Positions 5,924-5,984 of a DNA stretch of 5,984 nt are shown piece by piece. Numbering within the stretch: the stretch's first letter is position 1; the number at the start of each line of letters is the position of its first letter. Source of the stretch: CAZDDI01 sp964504195 (lineage in GTDB: Bacteria > Chloroflexota > Anaerolineae > B4-G1 > SLSP01); assembly GCA_964504195.1 (NCBI GenBank), contig CAZDDI010000117.1, positions 1 through 5,984 of the forward strand, in the 5' to 3' direction. The position numbers and the translations under genes are program-made. The notes under the pieces were generated by a model that was given only the letters and a program-made list of their open reading frames with translations, had not been told where the DNA came from and ran no database searches.

Positions 5924-5971
5924 AAAGGGTTTTTGTGGCGGGGCGAAGCCCCGCCACAAAAATCCCCCTTT
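5924..5971. repeat. Perfect 15-bp palindromic hairpin with GCGAAGC apex
   Basis: TTTTTGTGGCGGGGC (5930-5944) and GCCCCGCCACAAAAA (5948-5962) are exact reverse complements around a three-base GAA loop. After a three-base bulge (5963-5965) the pairing continues, AAAGGG (5924-5929) with CCCTTT (5966-5971), giving 21 pairs in all. The T run precedes the stem and the A run follows it on both strands, so it does not look like an intrinsic terminator. It resembles a REP/MITE-type palindromic unit. No transposase is present in the window. Confidence 0.75.
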
Positions 5972-5984
5972 ATCCCCGGCCTTT

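Larger units (their letters stand above)
5529..5984. other. Gene-free spacer packed with repeats downstream of the kinase
   Basis: No credible reading frame was found in these 456 bases. They hold, in order, the CGGATTTT inverted repeat (5564-5638), the second copy of the 294-329 repeat (5682-5720), widely spaced ATTCCCGC/GCGGGAAT arms (5737-5822), a small terminator-like hairpin (5902-5921) and a long perfect hairpin (5924-5971). Several unrelated intergenic elements side by side suggest a landing zone for repeats between genes. Confidence 0.65.

Overview
The window looks like a piece of a Chloroflexota chromosome, probably a filamentous Chloroflexales-type genome. This is inferred from style, with no database search behind it. 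The clues are a very large soluble TPR–GAF–GAF–GAF histidine kinase with GC-rich codons, a divergent membrane-anchored protein with an Ala/Thr/Pro linker just outside its membrane segment, and spacers that are AT-richer than the genes and full of palindromic repeats.

Layout. Positions 1-503 hold no credible gene. They contain a G-rich tract at the left edge, one copy of a roughly 36-bp dispersed repeat (294-329) and a strong intrinsic terminator (396-432) for the leftward gene. Positions 504-1211 on the minus strand encode a 235-residue single-pass membrane protein of unknown function with six cysteines in its presumed external domain. Positions 1212-1451 form a divergent control region with a candidate leftward promoter and an almost consensus rightward sigma70-type promoter. 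The latter is preceded by an AT-rich UP-like stretch and an 8-bp palindrome. Positions 1452-5528 on the plus strand encode a 1358-residue sensor histidine kinase. Positions 5529-5984 hold no gene but several stacked repeats: a CGGATTTT inverted repeat, a second copy of the 294-329 repeat, a pair of ATTCCCGC/GCGGGAAT arms, a small terminator-like hairpin, and a 15-bp perfect hairpin capped by GCGAAGC.

Functional reading. The kinase has all the catalytic boxes of an active HisKA/HATPase_c enzyme (H1129, N1247, the DTGIG box, and a GPGLGL G2 box). It has no transmembrane segment, no receiver domain and no response-regulator gene beside it in the window. It is therefore best described as a cytosolic orphan kinase whose input comes through TPR-mediated protein contacts and three GAF domains. 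The two genes are transcribed away from each other, each with its own promoter and ribosome binding site. Co-regulation is possible, but nothing in the sequence shows that the proteins work together. I see no defence system, CRISPR array, transposase, tRNA or rRNA.
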